DNA from: Oscarella lobularis
Lineage: Eukaryota; Porifera; Homoscleromorpha; Homosclerophorida; Oscarellidae
Direction of reading: 5' to 3'
DNA length: 64,000 nt
Assembly (NCBI RefSeq): GCF_947507565.1
Contig: NC_089181.1
Location: 1,993,614 to 2,057,613 of the forward strand
The notes under the pieces were generated by a model. It did no database searches. It was not told where the DNA came from and worked only from the letters and a program-made list of their open reading frames with translations. Position numbers and translations under genes: made by a program. Of the stretch, positions 32,625 through 43,864 are shown in pieces (the first letter of the stretch is position 1; each line of letters starts with the position of its first letter).

Positions 32625-35272
32625 ATGGCAGAACACGACGCTGAGGGCGTCGATTCATGGACGAAATTCGTGTATTCAATCGCCCAAGAGCTGGAATCCG
32701 TGGACGTGAAAAGAATGAAATTTTTGTGCACCTTCTTACCAACCGGAGTCCTGGAAGACGTCAACGATTCTCTGGATCTTTTTGAAAGGCTGATCAAAGC
32801 GAATAAAATGACAGAAGAAAACCTAAGCTTTCTATCTGAACTAGTGAAAATCGTCGGAAGAAAGGATCTAGAGCAAAGAATAGGTGAGTACGAAAGCGCA
32901 AAGAAGGAGCAAAAGCGTCTTGGAACCGGTAATAAGTTCATGTAGCTACCTTCGAACAACCCTGAGCGCCCTGTGCCTCTACAGAGATCTCGAGAAACGT
33001 CGCAGAAAGTAAGGCCACGCCTCTATCTCTCCCACACGGCAGGTAGGCCCATATAGAACGAATCAATCAGAAACAGACAGTGGCCTTCGTCTATTCCTAA
33101 TAGCCACGTAGAAACTGATGGAGTCCCCAGAGGTAACTGATCTAGCTGAATGACAGAAAGATGCTGTTTGATTAAAACTTTATGGATGCAGTACATACGG
33201 ATTCTACGCAGCATGCGTTGGAAGAAGAAGCCATCAGGTCAGCTGCAGATAATGCATTTACCAGTAATTGATCATAACGTGGCTGCACTGTAGAACTGAT
33301 GGACCAGTTTCAGACAGAGGATTTGTAAGCCATAGTGGTCATGGCAAAGAACGTTCTTAGGTAATTAATTAATTAATATTAGAAAACATGTAATGTTCAA
33401 GGAGAAGAAGACAATTTGCCTGAAGCAAAACATCTTTTGGATTTCGATCCTGGCGAAGTGAGAAAGAAACAATGTTGGAAACGTGGAGCTTTTAGCAAAA
33501 TCTATTGGTAATACACTGTGGCAAGCTAAGAAATGTTAACTGCAGTTCTTTCTTTCTACAAGCGAATCTATAAAGGGAACCCATTATGCCATCAAAGAAA
33601 TAGAAGCATGGGATGAAGATCATAAAAAAGTTATAGAAAAAGAAGAGAAAGCGTTTGCAAAAATAACGGGTTGTGAAAATATTGTCACCTTTTATGGCGC
33701 GGTACGTTGTAATATTTCAAAATCTTTTACTCTTTTATAGATTTTAATTTTTTTTCTAGAAGTGGGACGGCCTTTACTGCTACCTTCTTCTTGAAAAATG
33801 TCTTTGCAATTTAGAAACTGCTATGTAATACATATGTATCAAGGTTTTCCCGGTGTGGAACATAAAGTCATTGTAGAAAAGAAAAGACTCCTTTGGAACC
33901 GAAAGTCGTTCTTACCGATATGTGTAAAGGACTTCATTTTCTTCACCTTCATGATATTGGTGAAGACAAAGTTGATGAAACAAAATTGTTTATTCTCTCC
34001 TTTTTGCTTTTAGTTCATAAAGACATTAAGCCAACAAATGTTCTTCTTGTTCAAGGAAAAGAAGATGGAAAATTGAGAGCAAAGCTGGCTGACTTTGGCG
34101 CATCAGTTCATCTTCCAGATCATTCTTCTGCCACGTTAACGGGGTCAGGAACGGACGGCTGGCGAGCACCAGAAAGCGGCAAAGAAGGGGGCCGCTTGGT
34201 AAAGAGTTACTTTTCTTACTTAATTAATTAAGGATAATTCAGTTTTGAAGAGGTTCAGTTATGACGTGTTTTGTCTTGGATTGGTGTATTACTACACAGC
34301 AACTAAGGGAAAGCATCTGTTTGAAAGCCAAGCGGCAATATGGAAAGAGAATCCACCAAATTACGATGCATTGACGGAGCTCACAGGTTTGCCCTGTAGT
34401 GAACTTCCGGCAATGTTTTCTAATGCGACGTAAACAGAGAAGAGGGATGAACCACGTGACTCCCTGTCTCCTTTTGAATCAGCGAGTCTGCTAAGTCTGG
34501 TGATAAGAATGCTTTCCTTTAAACCTGACCAACGGTTGGCCTTTTGCCATTGGGCCATATATCTTTAAAATAGGGAATTTCGTTTCTTTAGGTGTGACAT
34601 GAGCTATGTGAAGAAACATTGCTTTTTTTGGGACTTGGCTAAGATTGAGAAATTTTTTCACGTGATAAACTTATTTGAATAAGTGTGTAATTTTTATAGC
34701 GTAATTTGCAGAACATTTGGTGTGACGCAGAATCGGACGAAGGACTACAACGACTTTCGATTCTTGACAATAAAGAGTGGGCAGAAGAATGGGCAGAAGG
34801 CAAATGGAAAACAAAGCTTGATAACGATAAGCGTAAGTCTGCTGAGCCGGGGTTACCGCATGATTTGGCATTACTGAAGACTAGGGATAATATATTATCT
34901 AGTATACAGGCAGTTGGGCAGATGCATTGTTTAGGGTTAGACGGGATTACAAGGCTTTAGTGTCAGTGTGTACCGTGTTTGTAGTCAAAGCTGACGCTGA
35001 TGGTCGTAAAAACTTGAAGTTGACTGGAGTTACTGGATTTATAAGGTTCACGAGAAATAAGGTACGCTGTGTCTAATCATTATAAACTATGAAGAATATG
35101 GTGCTCTGAACAGGTTGCTCACTGGCGAGATGATGTTGAACGCAAGAAGCTTCCGCTTCCTTATGCTAGTGAAAGAAGTGCTTTAGAGTACTTTTTGAAC
35201 TGTTATCCAGATCTTTTGTCAAGAGTGTACGAAGTGTCGGTCGACGAAATTCCTCAATATTTGACTGTTTGA
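32625..35272 (+). CDS. DED - IRE1-like kinase - KEN ribonuclease protein (copy A)
   Basis: Predicted cytosolic endoribonuclease effector. ATG at 32625; the first exon encodes a death effector domain (FVYSIAQELESVDVKRMKFL, DLFERLIKANKM, and the RxDL motif in VGRKDLEQRI). The kinase starts near 33402 with WKRGAFSKIY, then THYAIKEIE (ATP lysine), CENIVTFYG, YLLLEKC, VHKDIKPTNVLL, LADFGAS and GTDGWRAPE, then YDVFCLGLVYYYTATKGKH and MLSFKPDQRLAFCHWA, an order and wording typical of IRE1 and RNase L. The KEN domain follows: VKKHCFFWDLAKIEKFF, LDNKEWAEEWAEGKWK, GFIRFTRNK joined across an intron to VAHWRDD, and ALEYFLNCYPDLLSRVYEV. The RNK-x-x-H catalytic signature is kept. No signal peptide or membrane segment. 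Exons between 32945 and 33400 are uncertain. Copy B at 37952 differs in its N-terminal domains. Confidence 0.82.
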
Positions 35273-35339
35273 TTGTGTGCTTTGTTACTAATTTCTGTAA
35301 AGTCATTTTTTAATTGTGGAACCTTTGGGCATTCCGCAC

Positions 35340-35660
35340 GTGACTCGTTAGAGATGCCTGTTAAGTGTTTGGCTGTTTTTTCCTCTCTGTGAAAACTCTT
35401 GATGGCTCGCCTTTGCCAGCCCAAAGTCGTTGACGTCGGTGCCTGGGAACAAAAGACGAGTACAATTGAGACTTGTTTTTAATTTATAGAAGTGAATAGG
35501 CTAGTCTAAACTATGTTTCTATTTCTAGGCTCTGCTGTGATCCCGAAAAATACCCTGACTATCCTGAAACTCTACAATCTGTGCCTGAATGCCTTCCGGA
35601 CAACTGGCATGCGTGGACGTGCGATGCCTACATTTGTTGGAATTTTCATGATACAATGCG
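35340..35660 (+). pseudogene. Arylsulfatase 3'-end relic (unit 1)
   Basis: Remnant of an arylsulfatase. 35425-35480 matches the relic in the second unit at about 41590-41640 (ending in a GACGAGTACAATTGAG stretch). 35527-35650 matches the last sulfatase exon (LCCD.EKYPDYPE ... [10 protein letters not shown]) with small insertions. No open frame links the parts. It sits between the ribonuclease gene and an intact sulfatase, as in unit 2. Confidence 0.7.
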
Positions 35661-35722
35661 CATGTAAGATTTGCGTTGTCATGATTGTGAGGCGTGCTCT
35701 CACGTGAGTTGTATTCCTAGTT

Positions 35723-37625
35723 ATGTCGGCGTGTCTTTTGCTCTCGGTACTGGCGATTCTAACGTCGTCCTTTGCGGCAGATCCCAATTTTGTCATTTTA
35801 TTTGCGGACGATCTTGGCTACGGTAAGTGATCCTCTACGCTTTTCTTCTGGCGCTACATGCATCTGTCGTTTTTTTTTTGCAGGAGATTTATCTGTCATG
35901 GGCCATCCAACGATCACAACTCCAAACATCGACAAAATTGCAGAGGAAGGCATTCGCTTCACGCAGTGGCAAGTACACTGAGACAACGTCTATGTATTGA
36001 GACGTCTCCCTGACTCCCTCCAGGTATTCGGCTTTTCACGTCTGTTCTCCGTCACGAGCGGCTATGCTGACAGGCCGTCTACCGGTTCGATCAGGCTGCG
36101 CCGGCATTAAGCCCACAGGCGGCGTGTTTCAAGAAACAGCTGTCGGCGGATTGCCGCTCAACGAAACGACCTTCGCAGAACTTCTCAAAAAGGACGGGTA
36201 CGCGACAGCGGCCGTTGGAAAGGTAAGAGACGAGTAGTTTATGTCCTACGTGTATTTCATTTTTTCCAGTGGCATCTTGGTCAAAGAGAAATGTTTCTTC
36301 CCACCAATCGGGTAAGCAAGTAGTGGCACTAGAGGTCTTCTCAATTCCTTCAAATTTAGGGCTTTGACGAATATTTTGGCATTCCCTACTCAGATGGTCG
36401 GTTTTTGAACGGTACGGTATGTACTAGAATTTATTTTCGATCTAGATATGGGTGCTTCGGCTTGGACTTCTATGGGAGATGGCGTGCCCCTTCCCTTGCT
36501 TCACAATACAACCATTATTGAACAGCCGACCAATTTGGGCACTCTAACTCAACGCTACGCCGATTACTGCGCCGACTTCATTCAGCGCAATAAGGACAAC
36601 AAATTCGTTCTCTACATGGCTTTCAATCACGTTCACACGCCAAATTTCGTCTCAAAGAAATTCTGTAATACGAGCGCTCGCGGTCGATTCGGCGACACTG
36701 ATAGCGAAATGGACGACGCCGTCGGTCAGATCATGGCCGCTCTGAAGGAGAACGGAGTCGATAATAACACGCTGGTGTTCTTCACGAGCGACAACGGGCC
36801 AACTTTGTTTCAAGGGGTACACGGCGGCAGTGCAGGTCTACTGTTTGGAGGAAAGACGACGACGTGGGAGGGCGGCGTGCGCGAGCCGGGGCTCGCTCGT
36901 TGGCCAGGTCGTATCGACGCTGGAAGAGTCAGCAGGGAAGTGGTGGCAACCTACGATATATTTCCAACAATGTTAAAGGTATTCATAAAGTATTGCAGCT
37001 TTGAATTGAATTCACTGCACGTTGATAGCTGGCTGGCGTTGAACTTCCAACTGATCGAGTCATTGACGGACGAGATATGTCGCCTGTGTTATTTAACGCC
37101 GATGGAAAGAGTGCTCAAGATTGTCTCTTTATTTACAAAGGAACTCCTGATGCAGGTATGCCGGCATCAGCCTGTCAGGCGTACCAAAGTGCCGCCTGTT
37201 CATAAACGTCTTTAGAACTAGTTGGCCTGTGGGCCGTTCGATGTGGACCCTACAAGGCTCACTACGTCACCAACAGAGCTCATAACAAAACAATTGTCAA
37301 GCACGATCCACCTCTTCTTTTCCAGTTGGAACGGGATGCGTCGGAGCAGTACAGTATTGCCCCCAATTCGGACGAGTACAAAGAGGCAATGACCAAAATC
37401 ACATCGGCTAAAGAGGATCACGAAAATTCATTGAAACCGGTGCCCAATCAAATGGCTATGGGAACGAAAGAGGAGTACAAGTGAGCGTCGTTATACAGTG
37501 AGGAAGGCAACGCTATGGCTTTCTTTAGGCTCTGCTGCGATCTCAATAGCAAGAAAAAGTATCCCGATTTTCCTGAGTGTACTTGCAATCCAGACAACTG
37601 GCATGCGTGGACCTGCGATGCCTAG
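35723..37625 (+). CDS. Secreted arylsulfatase A-type enzyme (copy A)
   Basis: Hydrolyses sulfate esters, probably in the endolysosome or outside the cell. ATG at 35723 gives a signal peptide ([18 protein letters not shown]) followed by [15 protein letters not shown], the metal-binding Asp pair. Exons: 35723-35821, about 35884-35969, 36025-36220, 36270-36312, 36360-36399, 36447-36978, 37028-37155, 37217-37481 and 37530-37625. The formylglycine motif is C-S-P-S-R in [15 protein letters not shown]. Other active-site parts: [30 protein letters not shown] and [21 protein letters not shown]. The C terminus [10 protein letters not shown] is shared by all three copies. All catalytic residues of the ARSA type are present, so it should be active once modified. 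Almost identical to copy B. The substrate is not predictable. Confidence 0.93.
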
Positions 37626-37739
37626 TACCAATGCAGGTAATCTCCTGACTATGAACTTTATTGTCAGTTTTGTACAATGTGTGTGAGAAGTCTTTGAGTA
37701 GTAAGCGTTGTAAGGTGCCTCAATCAATGTATGTTAGTG

Positions 37740-37895
37740 TGTAGTAGATCATAAAATCACAGGGAAATAATAAAGCAAGCGTAGTTTTGATATTTTCAGG
37801 TTAGCAAACTATCTAACTGTGAGTCTACCTCGGGCTTTTTAAGCAAGCGACCTAACTAAAAGCGTAAAGGCCTTAGGTGCAGTAAAAACAGAAGT
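37740..37895. repeat. Start of tandem duplication unit 2
   Basis: Non-coding stretch closely matching 32165-32330 (shared ATAAAATCACAGGG and TAGTTTTGATATTTTCAGG). It marks the left end of a second copy of a roughly 5.6-6 kb unit carrying a ribonuclease gene, a sulfatase relic and a sulfatase. With 37626-37739 it fills the gap before the next start codon. Confidence 0.8.
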
Positions 37896-37951
37896 TGTTG
37901 AGGACGAACAGTTAATATTTATGTGTGACGTAATCATCGCATCTTCAGAGC

Positions 37952-40900
37952 ATGGATAGGCGCCAGGGGTTCCCAGCTATGGCGACAAGCCGCGATCTAT
38001 CCAATGTGACACGCGAGTCGAAACTCATTTTTATTTTTGCATGGAATCTTGTGAAATCAGAAGATCACCTGCGATCGACAGAGCTTTTGCCACATCTGAA
38101 AATCTCAAACGTAATCGATGACGACCAAGTCAAAGACGTCGAGGCAAAAGGAACGCCAGCGGAACGCACCATCGAACTTCTCATGGCAATCTACAGAAAT
38201 TGCAGCAGACGACCCGAAGTCTTCGATGATTTTTGTCGTGTTGTCACCTTTAAACAGCAAGCTATATTGCGCAAACACATGCCTGGAATGAAAAAGGGAG
38301 GAACACGGCACAACATAGCATTCGGGAATATCAAGGAAAAAGATTTGGAATTGTTGTACGGAAATTTGAGAAAGCAAGGCGATCCGTTTCGTAATTTAAT
38401 TAATTAATTAATCGAGCTAAATCGTTGTTTGAGACTTCTTTTTGTAGGTCCCGAGTCTTTAGTGGCCACTTTCAGTTCCTATAATCCGTACATGACGCCA
38501 CAACAGCAAATTGCTGTCGTTTGTGATGTCATATTATTCGACTGGGTGGATTTCTGTCGTGTTATTGAGCCGCCGTTTCAAAAGGGAGAAGAATACGTGG
38601 AATTTATGAAAAATAGAGCAGATTATTTTGGGGAAAATGCGTCTTACGTTGCGCAATGTCTTCAGCAGTGGATTAGAGAAAATCCTTATAAGAACTTTAT
38701 GGATGCAGTTTATGACGCCCTTCTCAATGGCCTGGAAAACAGGGAAAAAGCAGAAGAGCTAGAAATGTCCTTAAGACGTATGTCACATACGCATTCTACG
38801 CAGCCTGCGTTTGAAGAAGCCATCAGGTCAGTTGCAAATATGCGTTTACCAGTAATTAATGCATGGTTGCACCGTAGAACTGACGAAAGCCATTTTGATA
38901 CACCGCCTACGCAGCCTATGCATTCTTCAGATAAAGCTCAAATAGAGCCGTCAACACAAACCGACAGGTACGTTTAAATATAGCTACCAGTCAGTTATTA
39001 CCTAAGGTAAAATATGTTATAAACTGTAGAATCAATAAACCCAACAAAGCCGTTCTGGATGATGGATTGGAGAGAACTTCTCATATGCCACATGCGCAGT
39101 TACAGTCTTCATGCGAAGAGCCTGAGCAAATAGAGCAAGCTGCAAAACAGGATTTGAGTCTCAATAGGTCAGTTGGAGATAAACTTGCCAGTCAGTAATG
39201 AATTACAGAATATGTTAATAAATTGTAGAACCAAGGAATTGTATTTGGAAAGTGGATTTGTAAGATAATTTAGACATTTTAATAATAGAAAACTTATTTG
39301 TTGTAAGGAATCAACAAATGCTCAAGAAGAAAGCAAAACAAAGGATCTTATAGATCATGTCAATCTGGCAAAACTGAGAGCAGACGAAACCCCTTTCCAG
39401 AGAGGAGGTTTTAGCAAGGTTTATAGGTACTTAGACTACCCCACACAGTGAAATTTTTATTTCTTTTTCTCCTTTTTTTACAAGTGTGCGTATAAAGAAA
39501 CGCGAATATGTCCTCAAAGAAATACTGGTATTGCAGAAAGACTCCAATTACAAAAAAACTATAAACAAGGAAATGGAAACTTTTGCAAGTATAACAGGCT
39601 GTGAGAATATTGTCACCTTTTATGGCATGGTATGAGTGATATTCTGGTAGCTTTTATTCCTGCTTATTGTTGTATTTCTTGCTAGAAGTGGGATAACAAT
39701 CACTTTTATCTTCTTCTTGAAAAATGTCATTGCTCATTGCAAGAGGCCATGTAATATCAACGTTACTTCGATATAAATTATGCAGTTGCCTTTTGTTGTA
39801 GAGAAAAAAAGATGTCTTTTGTTCTGAGAGACGTTCTTGTTGGTATGCGTAGGGGACTAGATTTTCTTCACACTTCTCAGATCGGTAAAAAGATCCCCAT
39901 GTGAAGAACATATGTTGATGGAACAAAATTGACTGCTTTTTTGTTTTTAGTTCATAAAGATCTTAAGCCAGCTAATGTTCTTCTTTCCCGTACAAGAAAT
40001 GAAGAATTTGTAGCGAAGTTGGCTGACTTTGGCACGTCAGTTTGTCTTGATGATCATACTTCTGTCACGTTCACGCAATCCGGAACGGACGGCTGGCGAC
40101 CACCAGAAACCAAAAGAAAAAGGGGGGAAAAAGAAGTGTACCGCTTGGTAAAGAGTTACATTTTTTTGTAAAAGGCTAATGTCGTTTTGAAGAGGCCGAG
40201 TTACGACGTGTATTCTCTTGGGTTGCTCTTCTACTACACTGCTACTGGTGGAGAGCATCCCTTTAGTTTTTACCAACATGACATATGGGCAGACGAACCA
40301 AATTACGAGCCAAATTACGATGCATTGAAGGAGCTCGCAGGTTTGCTCTGTAGTGAACTTTAGGCAATGTGCTTTCTAATGTGACGTAAACAGATAAGAC
40401 GGATAGACCATCTAGCTCGCTGTCTCCTTTGGAATCGGCGAGTCTGCTAAATCTTGTGATAACAATGCTTTCCTTTAAACCTGACGAACGGTTGGCCTTT
40501 TGCCATTGGGCCACATGTCTTTAAAACAGTGAATTTTGTTTCTTTAGGCCTGACATGACTTGTGTGAAGGAACATTGCTTTTTTTGGAACTTGGAAAGGA
40601 TTGGGGGATTTTTTCGGGTAAAAAACTTATTTGATCAAGTGTGCAATTTTATAGCGTAATTTGCAGAATATTTGGTCTGACGCAGAGTTGGCAGAGTTGG
40701 CAGACGACGAACCTGACGCCGAGTCTTCTTCGGATGACGGAGTAGCGTTTGATTCTTTCGCCAAAGAAGAATTGGAGCCAGCGACGTTAGAAAAAATGAA
40801 TGAGATGGATGAGCGTAAAAGAAAACGAAACGAAGCAAAACGAAGACTTCAGACTCTTGACAATAAAGAGTGGGCAAAAGGCGATTGGACAATTAAGCTT

Positions 40901-41258
40901 GATAACGAAAAGCGTAAGTCTGCTGAGCTGGGGTAGATGCATTGTTTAGGGGGATTGCAAGGCTTAAGTGTCACTATGTTACCGTGTTTGTAGTCAGAGA
41001 ATTGGCCAGTGGTTCACAGCAGAAGACTTCTGTTACTGGATTTATAAATTTCATGAGAAATAAAGTACGTCGTGTCTAATCATTACAACAGTGTAAAAAA
41101 GCTCTGAACAGATTACTCACTGTAAAAGGGACGCTGATCGCTGGAGGCTTCCTTATGATAATGAAGAAAGTGCTTTAGAATGCTTTTTAAACTGTTATCC
41201 AGATCTTTTGCCACGAGTGTATGAAGTGTCGGTCAACGAAATTCCTCAATATTTGTAG
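37952..41258 (+). CDS. CARD - death domain - IRE1-like kinase - KEN ribonuclease protein (copy B)
   Basis: Second death-fold ribonuclease. ATG at 37952. Exon 1 encodes a CARD-like bundle (LLPHLKISNVIDDDQVKDVE, RTIELLMAIYRNCSRRPEVF); exon 2 (about 38448-38970) a death domain (MTPQQQIAVVCDVILFDWVD, ENASYVAQCLQQWIRENPY, AVYDALLNGL). A Ser/Pro-rich linker of small exons leads to the kinase: FQRGGFSKVY, REYVLKEILV, CENIVTFYGM, VHKDLKPANVLL, LADFGTS, GTDGWRPPE (PPE where APE is usual), YDVYSLGLLFYYTATGGEH and MLSFKPDERLAFCHWA. The KEN part has HCFFWNLERI-type start, an acidic insert absent from copy A (about 40690-40850), LDNKEWAKGDWTIKLDNEKR, GFINFMRNK joined to ITHCKRD, and ALECFLNCYPDLLPRVYEV. 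RNK-x-x-H is kept. An apparent stop at 40362 lies within a 50-bp intron shared with copy A. Confidence 0.82.
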
Positions 41259-41309
41259 ACAAGTTTGTATTTTATTGCTAAAAAATGTTATTTTTTGTAT
41301 TTTTTGAAG

Positions 41310-41830
41310 TGTGAGCTGCTGGTTTTTTCCCTCTTGGCGACGTTGGCGTCTGCAGATCCCAATTGCAGACGATCTGGGGCTATACAGAGTAGGGAAGCTG
41401 TGGGCCATTCGATGTGGACTATACAAAGCTCATTTCGTCACGAACACTCATTTGAACCGAACAGCGATCAAGCACGACCCACCGCTCTTGTTCCATTTGG
41501 AACGAGATCCGTCAGAAAAACATTTTTTCGACGTCGGACGAGTACAAGAGGCAATGACAAAAATCACTTTGGCCAGAGAGGAGCACGAAAAGTCGTTGAC
41601 GTCGGTGCCTGGGAACAAAAGGGACGAGTACAATTGAGACTTGTTTTATAGAAGTGAATAGGCTAGTCTAAACTATGTTTCTATTTCTAGGCTCTGCTGT
41701 GATCCCGAGAAATACCCTGACTATCCTGAAACTCTACATTCCAGACAACTGGCATGCGTGGACGTGCGATGCCTACATTTGTTGGAAGATTTGCGTTGTC
41801 ATAATTGTGAGGCGTGCTCTCACGTGAGTT
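41310..41830 (+). pseudogene. Internally deleted arylsulfatase relic (unit 2)
   Basis: A signal-peptide-like start (FPSLLATLASADPN) runs straight into an eroded ADDLG.Y segment and then into the C-terminal exon (VGKLWAIRCGLYKAHFVTN, HDPPLLFHLERDPSE). The whole catalytic middle is missing, including the formylglycine site. A last-exon remnant follows at about 41690-41790 (CCDPEKYPDYPETL and [10 protein letters not shown]). It resembles a deletion product fusing exon 1 to the penultimate exon. Unit 1 retains a shorter version. Confidence 0.75.
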
Positions 41831-41842
41831 ATATTCCTAGTT

Positions 41843-43756
41843 ATGTCGGCGTGTCTTTTGCTCTCGGTACTGGCGATTCTAACGTCGTCCTTTGCGGCAG
41901 ATCCCAATTTTGTCATTTTATTTGCGGACGATCTTGGTTATGGTGAATAAGCGATGCCTCTGGGGTTTTTCCGGCGCTATATGCATTTGCAGGAGATTTG
42001 TCCGTCATGGGCCATCCAACGATCACAACTCCAAACATCGACAAAATTGCAGAGGAAGGGATTCGCTTCACGCAGTGGCAAGTGCACCGAGACAGCGTCT
42101 AATGTATTGAGACGTCTCCCTGACTCGATCTCCAGGTATTCGGCTTTTCACGTCTGCTCTCCGTCGCGAGCAGCTATGCTTACTGGTCGTCTACCGGTTC
42201 GATCAGGCTGCGCCGGCATTAAGCCCACAGGCGGCGTGTTTCAAGAAACAGCCGTCGGCGGATTGCCGCTCAACGAAACGACCTTCGCAGAACTTCTCAA
42301 AAAGGACGGGTACGCAACAGCGGCTGTTGGAAAGGTAAGAGAAGAGTAGTTGAATGCTATGTCCGACGTGTATTTTATTTTTTTCCAGTGGCATCTTGGT
42401 CAAAGAGAAATGTTTCTTCCCACCAATCGGGTAAGCAAGTAGCGGCACTAGAGGTCTTCTCGATTCCTTCAATTTTAGGGCTTTGACGAATATTTTGGCA
42501 TTCCCTACTCAGATGGTAAGAAAACCGGTTTTGAACGGTACGGTATGTACTAGAATTTATTTTCGAACTAGATATGGGTGCTTCGGCTTGGACTTCTATG
42601 AGAGATGGCGTGCCCCTTCCCTTGCTTCACAATACAACCATTATTGAACAGCCGACCAATTTGGGCACTCTAACTCAACGCTACGCCGATTATTGCGCCG
42701 ACTTCATTCAGCGCAACAAGGACAACAAATTCGTTCTCTACATGGCTTTCAATCACGTTCACACGCCAAATTTCGTCTCAAAGAAATTCTGTAATACGAG
42801 CGCTCGCGGTCGATTCGGCGACACTGATAGCGAAATGGACGACGCCATCGGTCAGATCATGGCCGCTCTGAAGGAGAACGGAGTCGATAATAACACGCTG
42901 GTGTTCTTCACGAGCGACAACGGGCCAACTTTGTTTCAAGGTGTACACGGCGGCAGTGCAGGTCTACTGTTTGGAGGAAAGACGACGACGTGGGAGGGCG
43001 GCGTGCGCGAGCCAGGGCTCGCTCGTTGGCCAGGTCGTATCGACGCTGGAAGAGTCAGCAGGGAAGTGGTGGCAACCTACGATATATTTCCAACAATGTT
43101 AAAGGTATTCATAAAGTATTGCAGCTTTGATTTGAATCACTGTACGTTGATAGCTGGCTGGCGTTGAACTTCCAAGTGATCGAGTCATTGACGGACGAGA
43201 TATGTCGCCTGTGTTATTTAACGCCGATGGAAAGAGTGCTCACAATTGTCTCTTTATTTACAAAGGAACTCCTGATACAGGTACCGTATGCCGGCATCAG
43301 CCTGTCAGGCGTACCAAAGTGCCGCCTGTTCATAAGCGTCTTTAGAACTAGTTGGCCTGTGGGCCATTCGATGTGGACCCTACAAGGCTCACTACGTCAC
43401 CAACAGAGCTCATAACAGAACAATTGTCAAGCACGATCCACCTCTTCTTTTCCAGTTGGAACGGGATGCGTCGGAGCAGTACAGTATCGCCCCCAATTCG
43501 GACGAGTACAAAGAGGCAATGACCCAAATCACATCGGCTAAAGAGGATCACGAAAATTCATTGAAACCGGTGCCCAATCAAATGGCTATGGGAACGAAAG
43601 AGGAGTACAAGTGAGCGTCGTTATATAGTGATGAAGGCAACGCTATGGCTTTCTTTTAGGCTCTGCTGCGATCTCAATAGCAAGAAAAAGTATCCCGATT
43701 TTCCTGAGTGTACTTGCAATCCAGACAACTGGCATGCGTGGACCTGCGATGCCTAG
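41843..43756 (+). CDS. Secreted arylsulfatase A-type enzyme (copy B)
   Basis: Nearly identical to the copy at 35723, including introns and about 120 bp upstream of the start. ATG at 41843 ([18 protein letters not shown] signal peptide). The first intron has donor GTGAAT instead of GTAAGT. The active site is complete: [22 protein letters not shown] with the formylglycine cysteine, [26 protein letters not shown] and [14 protein letters not shown]. The large exon beginning MGASAWTSM spans 42573-43104 and differs from copy A by a handful of substitutions (for example R for G in SMRDGV and I for V in DDAIGQ). Ends [10 protein letters not shown] with TAG at 43754-43756. Such high identity, introns included, implies very recent duplication or gene conversion. 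Confidence 0.93.
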
Positions 43757-43864
43757 TACCAATGCAGGTGATCTCCTGACTATGAACTTTATTGTCAGTT
43801 TTGTACAATGTGTGTGTGAGAAGTCTTCGAGTAGTGTATCCGGGAAGGCGACGTATCACGAAGA

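Noticed and set aside
40355-40365. In-frame stop in ribonuclease copy B suggesting a pseudogene
   Set aside because: It falls inside a short intron (donor after the GAGCTCGCAG stretch, acceptor GTAAACAG) that copy A shares; the spliced frame stays open.
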